NCBI GenBank assembly: GCA_002359495.1
Contig: DENB01000038.1
Coordinates: 51,962 to 115,961, forward strand
Reading direction: 5' to 3'
Source of the DNA: Enterobacteriaceae bacterium UBA2655
Lineage (GTDB): Bacteria > Pseudomonadota > Gammaproteobacteria > Enterobacterales > Enterobacteriaceae
Length of the DNA: 64,000 nucleotides
Position 1 is the stretch's first letter, and each line of letters opens with the position of its first letter. The position numbers were made by a program, and so were the translations under genes. The notes beneath the pieces were generated by a model that had not been told where the DNA came from, did not search any database, and saw only the letters and a program-made list of their open reading frames with translations. Positions 40,085 to 50,331 of the stretch are shown here, one piece after another.

Positions 40085-41077
40085 ATGGCGTATCTTGAGG
40101 TAAAACAGCTCTATAAAAGCTATGGCGCGACGCAGATTTTCCAGCAGATCGACTTCAGCGCGCAGGAGGGAGAATTCGTGACGCTGTTGGGACCGAGCGG
40201 CTGCGGCAAATCGACGCTGCTGCGCTGTCTTGCCGGACTGACGTCGCCGGACAGCGGCCAGATTATGCTGCGGGGCGAAAATATCGTGCCGCTGTCGCCG
40301 CAGAAGCGCGCCATCGGCATGGTGTTTCAAAGCTACGCGCTGTTTCCCAATATGACGGTAGAGAAGAACGTCGCTTTCGGATTAAAAATGCAGAAGCTGC
40401 CTGCGCAGCAGATCCGCGAGCGGGTGGAAGAGGCGCTGGCGCTGGTCGAGCTGACCGACTTCGCCCGCCGCTATCCGCAGCAGCTTTCCGGCGGCCAGAG
40501 CCAGCGCGTGGCGCTGGCGCGTTCGCTGGTGACGCGCCCTCGCCTGCTGCTGCTGGATGAACCGCTTTCGGCGCTGGATGCGCGCATTCGTCGTCATTTG
40601 CGCGATCAGATTCGGCGCATTCAGCAGGAATTGAAATTAACCACGCTGTTCGTGACGCACGATCAGGAAGAGGCGCTGACCCTTTCCGATCGCATCGTGC
40701 TGATGAATCGCGGCAGAATTGTGCAGAACGGCGACGCCGAGGCGCTTTATACCCAGCCGGCGGACCTCTTTGCCGCCGGGTTTATCGGCAATTACAATCT
40801 GCTGAGCGCCGAACAGGCGACCCGGCTGACCGGACAGCCCTTCCAGAGTCAGGTGGCGATTCGTCCCGAGTCGATCCGGCTCTGCGCGCCGGAAGCCGGT
40901 ATTCCCGCCCGCATTCTCAGCCACAGCCTGTTAGGTAATGTGATTCGTTACCGCATGCTGGCGCAGGATGTTGAATTGTCGGTGGATGTATTGAACCGTT
41001 CCTTGGCGGATTTACGTCCCGCCGGTACGGAGATTGGTCTACATTTAGAAATGTCGGCCCTGCGCCAGGTCGCTTAA
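40085..41077 (+). CDS. ABC transporter ATP-binding protein
   Basis: A 330-residue ATPase of the PotA/FbpC/PhnT group. Walker A GPSGCGKST, Q-loop FQSYALFPNM, signature LSGGQSQRVALAR, Walker B LLLLDEPLSALD and the switch FVTHDQEEAL are all intact. A C-terminal TOBE-like region follows (QSQVAIRPESIRLCAPEAG). It is the last gene of the operon; no terminator with a T run was found after it. Confidence 0.9.
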   Translation: MAYLEVKQLYKSYGATQIFQQIDFSAQEGEFVTLLGPSGCGKSTLLRCLAGLTSPDSGQIMLRGENIVPLSPQKRAIGMVFQSYALFPNMTVEKNVAFGLKMQKLPAQQIRERVEEALALVELTDFARRYPQQLSGGQSQRVALARSLVTRPRLLLLDEPLSALDARIRRHLRDQIRRIQQELKLTTLFVTHDQEEALTLSDRIVLMNRGRIVQNGDAEALYTQPADLFAAGFIGNYNLLSAEQATRLTGQPFQSQVAIRPESIRLCAPEAGIPARILSHSLLGNVIRYRMLAQDVELSVDVLNRSLADLRPAGTEIGLHLEMSALRQVA

Positions 41078-41216
41078 CGCGGTCGAAAATCAGCCGCCCG
41101 GGCCGACGAAGCCCTCTGCAGGTTGCTCTTTCCGTCAGGCTGGCACTCTGTGCATTAATCGGGATATCTGTTCACAGGAGATAGCCGCAAGCCTGACGGT
41201 TGAGGAGCCTCTATTC

Positions 41217-42854
41217 GTGCTGACTTTGCTTGATCTACTTTCCGCCGTGTCGCTGCTGGTATGGGGAACCCATATCGTGCGCACCGGCATTATGCGCGTC
41301 TACGGCGCCGATCTGCGGCGCGTGCTGAGCCGCAGCGTGGAGCGCAAGCCGATGGCCTTTCTGGCCGGCATCGGCGTGACCACGCTGGTGCAGAGCAGCA
41401 ATGCCACCACGCTGCTGGTGACCTCTTTCGTCGCCCAGAATCTGGTCGGCTTAACGCCTGCGCTGGTGGTGGTGCTGGGCGCCGACGTCGGCACCGCCAT
41501 CATGGCGCGTATTCTTACCTTCGATCTCTCCTGGCTGTCGCCGCTGCTTGTCTTATTCGGCGTCATCTTTTTTCTCAGCCGCAAACAGACGCGAGTGGGC
41601 CAGATTGGCCGCACGCTGATCGGACTCGGTTTGATTCTGCTGGCGCTGCAGCTGATCGTGGCGGCGGCGCGTCCCATTACCCAGGCCGCCGGCGTGCAGG
41701 TGATTTTCTCCACCCTGACCGGCGATGTTATGCTGGATGCGCTGATCGGCGCGCTGTTCGCCATTATCAGCTATTCCAGCCTGGCGGCGGTGCTGATTAC
41801 CGCCACGCTGACCGCAACTGGCGTCATCTCTTTTAAAGTCGCGCTCTGTCTGGTGATCGGCGCCAACCTCGGCAGCGGTCTGCTGGCCTGGCTGAACGCC
41901 AGCGGTTCTAACGCGGCAGGCAAACGCGTGGCGCTGGGCAGCCTGCTGTTTAAGCTGATTGGCTGCATGATTATTTTGCCCTTCGTTAATCCAATCGCGG
42001 AGTGGCTTGACCCGTTGCCGGTCAACGACGAAGAGCTGGTGATCTTTTTCCATGTCTTCTACAACCTGATTCGCTGTCTGCTGATGGTGCCTTTCGTCGG
42101 CGCCATGGCGCGTCTCTGCCAGCGGCTGGTGCCTAAGGACGCAGAAACCGATCCGCGTCTGAAGCCGAAACATCTGGATCGCAGTTCGCTGGATACCCCG
42201 GCGCTGGCACTGGCGAATGCCGCGCGCGAAACCTTGCGCATCGGCGATGTAGTCGAGCAGATGCTGGAAACCTTCAGCAAAGTGTTTCACGGCGAGCCGC
42301 GCGAGGAGCGTACCGTACGGCGACTCGATGACGACGTCGACGTGCTCTATACCGCCATCAAGCTCTATCTGGCGCGAATGCCGAAGGATGATCTCGCCGA
42401 CGAGGAGTCCCGCCGCTGGGCCGAAACGATCGAAATGGCGCTGAACCTCGAACAGGCGGGCGACATTATCGAACGCATGAGCGGCGACGTGGCCGATAAA
42501 TCGCTGGCGGCGCGGCGCGCTTTTTCCGTCGACGGCGTGAAAGAGCTGGAAGCGTTGCAGGAGCAGTTGCTAAGTAATTTGCGTCTGAGCCTGTCGGTGT
42601 TTCTCTCGCGCGATGTTAACAGCGCCCGACGGCTGCGCCGCGCCAAACATCGCTTCCGCATTCTCAACCGACGCTTCGCCCATGCGCATGTCGATCGCCT
42701 GCATCGCGAAAATGTTCAGAGCATCGAAACCAGTTCGCTGCATCTGGGTTTGCTGGGCGATATGAAGCGTCTGAATTCGCTGTTTTGCGCCATCGCCTAT
42801 AACGTTCTGGAGCAGCCTGACGACGATGACAAAGAGCAGGCCCTTTTTGACTAA
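41217..42854 (+). CDS. yjbB: Na/Pi cotransporter family protein YjbB
   Basis: A 545-residue protein (E. coli YjbB 543 aa). The N-terminal part has the two repeated Na/Pi cotransporter segments (GVTTLVQSSNATTLLVTSF and FAIISYSSLAAVLITATLTA) with about eight membrane helices; the C-terminal third is a PhoU-like helical domain. In E. coli YjbB can export phosphate. It starts at a GTG with GGAG nine bases upstream. It lies downstream of the phosphorus-uptake operon after 139 nt and may have its own promoter. Confidence 0.92.
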   Translation: MLTLLDLLSAVSLLVWGTHIVRTGIMRVYGADLRRVLSRSVERKPMAFLAGIGVTTLVQSSNATTLLVTSFVAQNLVGLTPALVVVLGADVGTAIMARILTFDLSWLSPLLVLFGVIFFLSRKQTRVGQIGRTLIGLGLILLALQLIVAAARPITQAAGVQVIFSTLTGDVMLDALIGALFAIISYSSLAAVLITATLTATGVISFKVALCLVIGANLGSGLLAWLNASGSNAAGKRVALGSLLFKLIGCMIILPFVNPIAEWLDPLPVNDEELVIFFHVFYNLIRCLLMVPFVGAMARLCQRLVPKDAETDPRLKPKHLDRSSLDTPALALANAARETLRIGDVVEQMLETFSKVFHGEPREERTVRRLDDDVDVLYTAIKLYLARMPKDDLADEESRRWAETIEMALNLEQAGDIIERMSGDVADKSLAARRAFSVDGVKELEALQEQLLSNLRLSLSVFLSRDVNSARRLRRAKHRFRILNRRFAHAHVDRLHRENVQSIETSSLHLGLLGDMKRLNSLFCAIAYNVLEQPDDDDKEQALFD

Positions 42855-43419
42855 ATCCGCATTTTTAAATTCTTCCTTCTTTTCGCTGTGGATCGTTTTT
42901 CGCCATCGGCTTTAAACGGTGGTGAAACGTCGTTTTAACAGTCATGGTCAAAGAAAAATGAAATATTTCCTGGCTGGCGGAAGGAAAAAACAGGCAACTA
43001 AGACGAAAAATATCGATTGATAAAGATAACTTTTTAAAATCAAAAGAAATCAATATAGCCATTAATAATTTAATGCATATTATTAACTACCTACATATTA
43101 GTCACGATTCTATTTAACAACTTATTATTATAACCACAATTGAGTTAAGCGCCTAATTAAAATAGAATTATAATTCAATCATAAAACATTAAATTCTATA
43201 AATGAAAATAATACCGGGCCAAAAATTTTAATGTAAAATAAAATGAACACATCCTTTCTCGCCCCCCGTCAATTGTTATCATAAAAAAAATTTCTCGAGA
43301 AATTACTGTAAAAAATGGAAATTTTTATGTGATGTAAACTGTTACTGAAACTTGTTTGTAAAGCCACTGCTTTTAACAAGTCAACTTATGAACAACAAGC
43401 GCTATTAATGGATTATGCT
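42855..43419. other. AT-rich intergenic region before the autotransporter
   Basis: About 565 nt without a gene. From roughly 43000 to 43340 it is strongly AT-rich (many A/T tracts), unlike the GC-rich flanks. Such DNA is typical of H-NS-bound promoters of acquired surface genes. No ORF, RNA or clear promoter pair could be assigned. Confidence 0.5.
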
Positions 43420-46400
43420 ATGAACGGAACCATCAAGAATAATTTTCTTCGCTTAAATGCGATAACCCTTATCTGTTTTTCCCCCAGTGTGCTTGCTGTA
43501 TCCCCCTGGAAAGTCACGGATGGCACCACACTCAACGTAACCAGTAATTATACGGCTCTGGATCAAGGAGACTTTTCGTTATACGCAGCAGGAACAGGCA
43601 GTCACCTCCTTGTTAATCCAGGATTAATTTTTAGCAGTAAACAAAATGGATTAGATGTTGCGCAAGGAAAAGATGGCGCGCTTCTCGAGTTAAATAACAA
43701 TACAATTATTGCGAATAACAATAATTCAAAAGGCATTTATTTATCTGCTAGCCAGTTAAACATGACGGGCGGCTCTATTGTTACGCTTGGTGAAAATAGT
43801 CCGGCTTTGGACGCTGTTGAGGGGTCTGTCATCTCGTTAGATGATGTTCAACTTAACACAAACAGCAATATATTAACCGATACGTTACTCATTAACGGCA
43901 GTACGCTGACAGCAAATAGTACACTTATCCAGTCAGATGGCACAGGAACCGGAATACGCATTACAGGCGACAGTGATGTGAACCTTAATGATACAGAAGT
44001 CAGTATGACCGGATTGAATTCCATCGCTGCTATCTATATTGAGCAGGGAAAGCTTAATGCTGATGATTTAAGAATTTACGCCTCCGGCAGTGCGGGCCTG
44101 CAGACGAAAGGATCAGGCGAAGCCACTATGCCGGATATTACTCTTAACCAAGGTATGATAAATATAACCAACGGCATCGGCGTTAATATGGAAAATAGCC
44201 ATGTCACGCTGAATGAAACCAAGGTTGCCACGCTGGGCACCGCCGAAGGCGCGCATGCCGTAAATATAAAAGGCAACGCACAGGCAGAGATCGCTGGTGG
44301 ACAGTATGAAACCAGAGGTAATGCTTCTCATGCCATTACCGTACAGGATGCTTCTGCATCCGTAGCGGTTAAGGAAGCGAAACTCTATACCTATGGCACA
44401 AACGCTTATGGACTGAATGTAGTTCAGGGTCAGGCCGAATTTGCTGATGGACAAATTAAAACCTATGGCATCGGTGGACACGGCATTGTCAGCCAGGCGA
44501 CCGATGTGCTGATAGAAAATAGCAGCGTGTATACCTTAGGCACCAACGCAACCGCCGCTGGGGCAACGCATGGAGGCTCAATCCATATCGCCGACAGTAA
44601 TTTTACAACTTTGGCTGAAAACGCTTATAGCATGGCGGTGGATACAAACTCCAGCATCATTGCCAACAATGCTAATATCATGACCTCAGGTAAATTTGCG
44701 CACGGTTTGTACCTCGAAGGGGGTGACATCAGCCTGCTCGACAGTAGAGTAAATGTACAGGATGACACCGCATCCGCTATTTACGCCAATGGCGATAAAG
44801 AGACAGGCATCAGCCAGGTTACTGTGGATAACAGCACTCTGACGACAACAAACGCAACGGGAATTGTTGCTAACGGAGCCAATCTGAATGTCACATTGAA
44901 AAATGGTTCTCAGCTAGAGGCTGGCAATGGCATTTTAGCATTAAGTACCCTCCGGCTTAAGGCTGACAACGGCCTTATGGATCTGAACAACAGTCCGGTT
45001 AAAGAAGAAGACATTGTCAGTAACCTTAATCTGGTGGCAGATAATAATGTCTTGCTGAACGGCGATGTTAAGGCTGCGTTTTCCAGCACACTCAATCTCT
45101 CACTGCGTAACCAATCGGAGTGGAATGGTGCGGCTTACCATGCAACGGACGTTGATGTTGACAGCACCAGTCGCTGGAATATCAGTGGGGATTCTGACGT
45201 GGCGAACTTGAATAATACTGGTCAGGTCGCCTTTACCGCTAAAGAGGATGCGCAATCAGTATTGACGGTGCATCAGAATTATACCGGCAACGGCGGTACG
45301 CTGGTGTTTAACACCGTCTTGGGCAATGAAAATTCAGAAACAAACAAGATGGTGGTTGAAGGTGATACTGCGGGCTCTACTAATGTGGTGGTTAATAACC
45401 TGGGCGGTAAAGGCGATTATACCCAGGGCGACGGTATTGAAATTATCCGCGTAGCGGGTAACTCTGCTGGTGAATTTGTGCAGCAAGGACGTATCGTTGC
45501 GGGGGCCTACGATTATAGCCTGACGCGTGGTCAGGGAGATGCGCAGCCCAACTGGTACCTGAGCAACCGCATGCCTGATCCTGAACCAAACGAGCCGGAT
45601 GATCCGAATAACCCTGATAATAACCCGAATAATCCTGATAATAACCCGAACAACCCTGATAATCCGAACAACCCTGATAATCCGAACAACCCTGATAACT
45701 CGGACAATCTTGACGAGCTGGAAGATTTGGATCTCTCTGATGGCACCGGCAATTCTGATAATCCAGTTAACCCCGGCGATAATAGCGGCGGCAATAACAA
45801 CGAAAACCCCGGTAAGGGTGGTTCAGAGCAGGATGGCGCTGGCGATTCGGCAGGCGGTAAGACTCCGCCTCAGGTGATGGATGAAAAAAGCAGAAAAGCA
45901 TTGCGCCCTGAATCTGGCGTTTACCTCGCTAACTATGAGGCGGCCAACAACCTGTTCACCACCCGCCTGCACGATCGTCTCGGCGAAACCCAGTTCACCG
46001 ACAACCTCAGCGACCAGGGCCATGCCACCAGCCTGTGGCTGCGTCAGGTCGGCGGACAGAACACCGGCTACGACGGCAGCGGCCAGCTAAAAATGGTGAG
46101 CAATCGCTACGTTGCGCAGCTGGGCGGCGACCTGGTTTCCTGGAGCCAGAACGCGCAGGATCGTTTCCATCTTGGCGTCATGGCAGGCTATGCGCACAGT
46201 AAAAACAAGACCCGTTCCGCGGCTTACGGCTACCGCGCAGGCGGTGAAATCAACGGCTACAGCGCCGGGATTTACGGCACCTGGTACGCCAACGAGCAGG
46301 ACAAAACCGGCACTTATATCGATAGCTGGGTGCTCTACAACTGGTTCAAAAATAGCGTCAACGGTCAGGATCTGCCGGAAGAAAATTACCGTTCCAAAGG

Positions 46401-46881
46401 TCTTACCGCATCGCTCGAGGCGGGCTACACCTTCAAACTGTCAGAGTTTCACGGCAGCAAGGGCGGCGTAAACCAGTGGTTTATCCAGCCGAAAGCCCAG
46501 GCGGTATGGCAGGGCGTGAGAGCGGACGATCATCGCGAGCTCAACGGCACTTATGTGCAGGCGCAGGGCAATGACAACGTGATGACCAGCGTGGGGGTAA
46601 GGACTTTCCTCAAAGGCAGCCATATTAAAGACGCCAACACGCCGCGTCAGTTCGAGCCTTTCGTCGAGGTGAACTGGATACACAATACCGAAACGCCTGC
46701 GATACGCATGGACAAGGCGCGAATTGAGCAGGCCGGCGTCAGCAATCTGGGTGAAGTTAAGCTGGGTATTGAAGCCCGTCTTAATACAAACCTGAAAGGC
46801 TGGACCAACTTTGCCCAGAAAGTGGGCGATGCGGGCTATAACGACAGCCAGTTCATGCTGGGCATTAATTACCACTTCTGA
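43420..46881 (+). CDS. Autotransporter outer-membrane beta-barrel protein (type Va)
   Basis: A 1153-residue protein. The signal peptide ends SPSVLA before VSPWKVTDG. A long passenger of repetitive Asn/Thr/Gly-rich strands (about residues 27-730, beta-helix type) is followed by an Asn/Pro/Asp repeat linker (about 730-825) and a C-terminal autotransporter barrel (last ~280 residues; FTTRLHDRLGETQFTDNLSD, TSLWLRQVGGQNTGYDGSG), ending GINYHF. It would be displayed on the surface, perhaps as an adhesin. The passenger DNA is clearly more AT-rich than the barrel. The second ATG was chosen for a compact signal peptide; neither has a strong ribosome site. Confidence 0.9.
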   Translation: MNGTIKNNFLRLNAITLICFSPSVLAVSPWKVTDGTTLNVTSNYTALDQGDFSLYAAGTGSHLLVNPGLIFSSKQNGLDVAQGKDGALLELNNNTIIANNNNSKGIYLSASQLNMTGGSIVTLGENSPALDAVEGSVISLDDVQLNTNSNILTDTLLINGSTLTANSTLIQSDGTGTGIRITGDSDVNLNDTEVSMTGLNSIAAIYIEQGKLNADDLRIYASGSAGLQTKGSGEATMPDITLNQGMINITNGIGVNMENSHVTLNETKVATLGTAEGAHAVNIKGNAQAEIAGGQYETRGNASHAITVQDASASVAVKEAKLYTYGTNAYGLNVVQGQAEFADGQIKTYGIGGHGIVSQATDVLIENSSVYTLGTNATAAGATHGGSIHIADSNFTTLAENAYSMAVDTNSSIIANNANIMTSGKFAHGLYLEGGDISLLDSRVNVQDDTASAIYANGDKETGISQVTVDNSTLTTTNATGIVANGANLNVTLKNGSQLEAGNGILALSTLRLKADNGLMDLNNSPVKEEDIVSNLNLVADNNVLLNGDVKAAFSSTLNLSLRNQSEWNGAAYHATDVDVDSTSRWNISGDSDVANLNNTGQVAFTAKEDAQSVLTVHQNYTGNGGTLVFNTVLGNENSETNKMVVEGDTAGSTNVVVNNLGGKGDYTQGDGIEIIRVAGNSAGEFVQQGRIVAGAYDYSLTRGQGDAQPNWYLSNRMPDPEPNEPDDPNNPDNNPNNPDNNPNNPDNPNNPDNPNNPDNSDNLDELEDLDLSDGTGNSDNPVNPGDNSGGNNNENPGKGGSEQDGAGDSAGGKTPPQVMDEKSRKALRPESGVYLANYEAANNLFTTRLHDRLGETQFTDNLSDQGHATSLWLRQVGGQNTGYDGSGQLKMVSNRYVAQLGGDLVSWSQNAQDRFHLGVMAGYAHSKNKTRSAAYGYRAGGEINGYSAGIYGTWYANEQDKTGTYIDSWVLYNWFKNSVNGQDLPEENYRSKGLTASLEAGYTFKLSEFHGSKGGVNQWFIQPKAQAVWQGVRADDHRELNGTYVQAQGNDNVMTSVGVRTFLKGSHIKDANTPRQFEPFVEVNWIHNTETPAIRMDKARIEQAGVSNLGEVKLGIEARLNTNLKGWTNFAQKVGDAGYNDSQFMLGINYHF
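45607..45702 (+). repeat. In-frame tandem repeats in the autotransporter linker
   Basis: Two 21-bp units followed by three 18-bp units (core AACAACCCTGATAATCCG) encode NNPDNNP and NNPDNP repeats. All units are multiples of three, so copy-number change would alter linker length without breaking the frame. Confidence 0.88.
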
Positions 46882-46923
46882 TTATGCCGGCATGAAGCCT
46901 TCATTCTGACTCCTGCAGTACTT

Positions 46924-46950
46924 CGGGGCCGTTCGCGGCCCCGTTTTTTT
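46924..46950 (+). terminator. Rho-independent terminator after the autotransporter
   Basis: GGGGCC (46925-46930) and GGCCCC (46937-46942) form a stem with a six-base loop, followed by G and seven T. It ends transcription 43 nt after the autotransporter stop and also separates it from convergent panS. Confidence 0.9.
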
Positions 46951-46952
46951 GC

Positions 46953-47870
46953 TTACTTCTTCACGATCGGCTTGCCGGACCAGTAACCCGCCAGCAGCGA
47001 GCCGGAAAGGTTGTGCCAGACCGAAAACAGCGCGCCCGGCAGCGCGGCCAGCGGCGAGAAATAGAGTTTGCCGAGGGTCGCCGCCAGGCCGGAGTTTTGC
47101 ATCCCGACTTCCAGCGCCAGCGTGCGGCAGGTCGACTCGTCGAAGCCGAAGAGTTTGCCGCCCCAGTAGCCGCCCAGCAGGCCGATGGCGTTATGCAGGA
47201 TCACCGCCGCGATCACCACCAGCCCTACCGAACCGATAAAGCTCTGGCTGCCCGCCACCACCGCGCTAATGATCAGCAGAATGCAGACCATCGAAAACGC
47301 CGGCAGATAAGGCTCGACGCGTTTCACCAGGCCGTTCATCGAATGATGAATAATCAGACCGAGACCAATCGGAATCGCGACGATTTTTATGATGCTGAGC
47401 AGCATGCCAACCACATCGACCTGAATATGGGTATCGACATAGAAGCGCGTCAGCAACGGCGTGGCGAACACGCCCACCAGAGCGGAGACGGAAGAGATGG
47501 TTACCGAGAGCGCTACATCCCCTTTCGCCAGATAGATCATCACATTGGACGCCGTGCCGCTGGCCACGCTGCCGACCAGAATCATGCCGGCGGCCAGATC
47601 CGGCGGCATCTGGAACAGTTTCGCCAGCGCCCAGGCGGCCAGCGGCATGACCAGATAATGTAAAAACGTGCCGGCGATAACCGGCGCCGGGCGCACCAGC
47701 ACGCGTTTAAAGTCGTTGATGTTGAGCGTCACGCCCATGCCGAACATGATCAGCATCAGCAGGTAAGTGACCCACGGACCGATCGGGAGAAAGGTGGCGG
47801 GCGAATAGTAAGCCGCGACCGACAGTAGCACGGCCCATAGCGGGAACAGGCGAGTAATTTTGGCAAGCAT
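46953..47870 (-). CDS. panS: Pantothenate/pantoate transporter PanS (bile acid:Na+ symporter family)
   Basis: A 305-residue membrane protein of the BASS family with nine or ten helices. Characteristic parts are [40 protein letters not shown] and [22 protein letters not shown]. It matches enterobacterial PanS, which moves pantoate and pantothenate precursors. The start is [24 protein letters not shown] repeat lies about 85 nt upstream. Confidence 0.85.
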   Translation of the reverse strand: MLAKITRLFPLWAVLLSVAAYYSPATFLPIGPWVTYLLMLIMFGMGVTLNINDFKRVLVRPAPVIAGTFLHYLVMPLAAWALAKLFQMPPDLAAGMILVGSVASGTASNVMIYLAKGDVALSVTISSVSALVGVFATPLLTRFYVDTHIQVDVVGMLLSIIKIVAIPIGLGLIIHHSMNGLVKRVEPYLPAFSMVCILLIISAVVAGSQSFIGSVGLVVIAAVILHNAIGLLGGYWGGKLFGFDESTCRTLALEVGMQNSGLAATLGKLYFSPLAALPGALFSVWHNLSGSLLAGYWSGKPIVKK

Positions 47871-47953
47871 AGCCAGACTTCCTTATAAGAATGTTGTGTT
47901 TTTATAGCGTTGCGCCACAGAAAAAGCGCACTGCGCAGGAAACGACTGCGGCA

Positions 47954-47981
47954 GCGGACGCGGACGCGGACGCGGACGCGG
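47954..47981. repeat. GCGGAC hexanucleotide repeat upstream of panS
   Basis: Four perfect GCGGAC copies plus a partial fifth lie between panS and aqpZ, about 85-110 nt before the panS start. Simple repeats of this kind can change length by slippage and shift promoter spacing; no such effect is shown here. Confidence 0.85.
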
Positions 47982-48076
47982 GATCATAACATTTCGTTAC
48001 CGCTGCGTAAGGCGCGGAAGGAAGGAGACGGGAAAATGCGGATCGACTGCTGCCGATCCGCTGGAGAATTACGGTA

Positions 48077-48769
48077 TTACTCTGCTTTTCCCAGCAGGTA
48101 GCGATAGATTACACCACCCAGCGCGGCGCCGATAAGGGGCATCAGCCAGAACATCCACAGTTGAGAAATGGCCCAGTCGCCCTGAAACAACGCGACGCCG
48201 GTGCTGCGCGCCGGATTGACCGAAGTGTTAGTGACCGGGATGGCGATCAGATGGATCAGCGTCAGCGTCAAACCGATGGCGATCGGGGCGAAACCCGCCG
48301 CCGCGCCTTTGTCAGTGGCACCCAGGATAACGATCAGAAACAGTGCGGTCAGCACAGCTTCAATCAACATGCATGACAGCAGATTGTAGCCGCCGGGCGA
48401 GTGTTCGCCGTAGCCGTTGGAGGCGAAGCCGCTGGCGGCGGCGTCGAAATCCGCTTCGCCACTGGCGATAAGGAAAATCACGGCGCCTGCCGCTACCGCT
48501 CCCGCCAGCTGCGCGATGACATAAGGCATTACCTGCGCCAGCGGAAAACGCCCGCCCACCGTCAGGCCCAGTGTGACCGCCGGATTAAAGTGGCCGCCGG
48601 AGATATGACCGACCGCAAAGGCCATCACCATGACCGCCAGGCCAAACGCCAGCGCGACGCCGGTGAATCCGATGCCCATTTCAGGAAAATCAGCAGCCAG
48701 CACGGCGCTGCCGCATCCTCCCAGTACCAGCACAAACGTGCCTGAAAACTCCGCCATAAGTTTACGCAT
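48077..48769 (-). CDS. aqpZ: Aquaporin Z
   Basis: A 230-residue water channel (E. coli AqpZ 231 aa). Six membrane helices and the two NPA loops are present, [20 protein letters not shown] and [15 protein letters not shown]. It carries water across the inner membrane in osmotic adjustment. It is a single gene with its own upstream region (48770-48900) and no partners. Confidence 0.95.
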   Translation of the reverse strand: MRKLMAEFSGTFVLVLGGCGSAVLAADFPEMGIGFTGVALAFGLAVMVMAFAVGHISGGHFNPAVTLGLTVGGRFPLAQVMPYVIAQLAGAVAAGAVIFLIASGEADFDAAASGFASNGYGEHSPGGYNLLSCMLIEAVLTALFLIVILGATDKGAAAGFAPIAIGLTLTLIHLIAIPVTNTSVNPARSTGVALFQGDWAISQLWMFWLMPLIGAALGGVIYRYLLGKAE

Positions 48770-48925
48770 AGTGTTCCCTCACAAAGATAGTTAATTCCGG
48801 TTGGCGATTATCTTCCGGGGAAACCAAAACACAATCAGGCGATCGCCATTCTGTACAGAAAGCGAACGGCTTTATGCGGAAAGCAGACAGGTCTGGCGTA
48901 GTCTACACGTCGGAAAGAGAAGGCA

Positions 48926-48952
48926 GAAAAAAGCCGGACCACAGGTCCGGCT
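48926..48952 (-). terminator. Terminator after lysC
   Basis: AGCCGGACC and GGTCCGGCT (48932-48940 and 48944-48952) form a nine-bp stem with a three-base loop, followed on the minus strand by a T run. It lies 27 nt after the lysC stop. Confidence 0.9.
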
Positions 48953-48978
48953 GATACGAAGCAAGAAACGCAGCGCTT

Positions 48979-50331
48979 TTACTCAAACAGGTTTCGATGC
49001 AGCGCGCGTACCACGCTTTCCGCATCGTTGCCCGGCACCAGGAAGCAGAGGTTGTAGCTGCTGGCGCCGTAGCAGATCAGACGCAGATTGAACGGCTCCA
49101 GCGCGCCGAACACCTCTTTGCCCACGCCGCAGGCTTTCGACAGGTTGTTGCCGATCAGTGCGATCAGCGCAAGGTTCTCTTCGACCTCGACGCGGCACAG
49201 CGACGACAGTTCGGTTAGCAGCGCCTGCGTCAGCAGGCTGTCGCCGGTCGACGTGGAGCCGGTGGTATCCAGCGTCAGCGCCACGCTCACTTCGGAGGTG
49301 GTGATCAGATCGACGGAGATATTATGGCGCGCCAGGATATTAAACACCTCGGCGAGAAAACCGCGCGAATGCAGCATATTCAGGCTGTGCAGCGTCAGCA
49401 GCGTTTGCTTGCGGCGCAGCGCCAGCGCGCGGAACAACGGCGGGTTCGGCGTCTCGTTGCAGACGCGGGTGCCGCCCGCCGCCGGATCTTTGCTCGAACC
49501 GACGAACACCGGGATGTCGTTGCGCACCGCCGGCAACAGCGTGGCGGGATGCAGCACCTTCGCGCCGAAGGTGGCCATTTCCGCCGCTTCTTCAAAGGTG
49601 ATTTCATCGATACGCTTCGCGGTCGGCACCACGCGCGGATCGGTGGTGTATATGCCCGGCACGTCGGTCCAGATATCGATGCGCGCGGCGCTTAAGGCTT
49701 CGCCCAGCAGCGCGGCGGTGTAGTCGCTGCCGCCGCGTCCCAGCGTCGTGGTGCGCCCTTTGCTTTCGCTGCCGATAAAGCCTTGGGTGATCACCAGCGC
49801 CTGGTCGATGCGCGGCGCCAGCAGCGTTTTCGCCTGTTCCGCCAGCGCCGAAATGTCCGGCTCGGCGCGGCCGAAGCGATCGTTGGTGCGCAACACCTTG
49901 CGCACGTCGAACCATTCGACGGCGATTTGACGCTCGCGCAGGATCTCGACGAACAGCAGCGTCGACATCAGTTCGCCATGACTGACCAGCTCATCGGTCA
50001 GGGCGTTCGAGGTCGCCAGCGCCGCCGCTTCGGAAAGCATGGTAATGTTTTCCAGCATGCGGTCGATTTCATCGCGGATCACGTCGGGCTGCTGCAGGCG
50101 ATCGATAATCGCGTACTGAATACGACGAATCTCATCCAGCAGGTAAGCGCGCTGCGCCTGCTCCTGACCTTCGGATAAAGAGACCAACAGATTGGTGACG
50201 CCTGCGGAGGCGGAAAGCACCACAAGACGCGTAGCCGGATCGGCGAGCACGACGTTGGCGCTGCGGTTCATGGCATCAAAATCGGCAACGCTGGTGCCGC
50301 CAAATTTCGCCACAATAAGGTTTTGAGACAT
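48979..50331 (-). CDS. lysC: Lysine-sensitive aspartokinase III
   Basis: A 450-residue enzyme (E. coli 449 aa). It phosphorylates aspartate in the first step to lysine, threonine and methionine, and is inhibited by lysine. The kinase motif VAKFGGTSV is at residues 6-14, with TLGRGGSDYTAALLGEAL later; two C-terminal ACT domains include TLHSLNMLHSRGFLAEVF and LIALIGNNLSKACGVGKEVF. A lysine riboswitch precedes it. Confidence 0.97.
   Translation of the reverse strand: MSQNLIVAKFGGTSVADFDAMNRSANVVLADPATRLVVLSASAGVTNLLVSLSEGQEQAQRAYLLDEIRRIQYAIIDRLQQPDVIRDEIDRMLENITMLSEAAALATSNALTDELVSHGELMSTLLFVEILRERQIAVEWFDVRKVLRTNDRFGRAEPDISALAEQAKTLLAPRIDQALVITQGFIGSESKGRTTTLGRGGSDYTAALLGEALSAARIDIWTDVPGIYTTDPRVVPTAKRIDEITFEEAAEMATFGAKVLHPATLLPAVRNDIPVFVGSSKDPAAGGTRVCNETPNPPLFRALALRRKQTLLTLHSLNMLHSRGFLAEVFNILARHNISVDLITTSEVSVALTLDTTGSTSTGDSLLTQALLTELSSLCRVEVEENLALIALIGNNLSKACGVGKEVFGALEPFNLRLICYGASSYNLCFLVPGNDAESVVRALHRNLFE

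Noticed and set aside
45607..45702. CRISPR-like array
   Set aside because: The units are contiguous 18-21 bp in-frame coding repeats without spacers.
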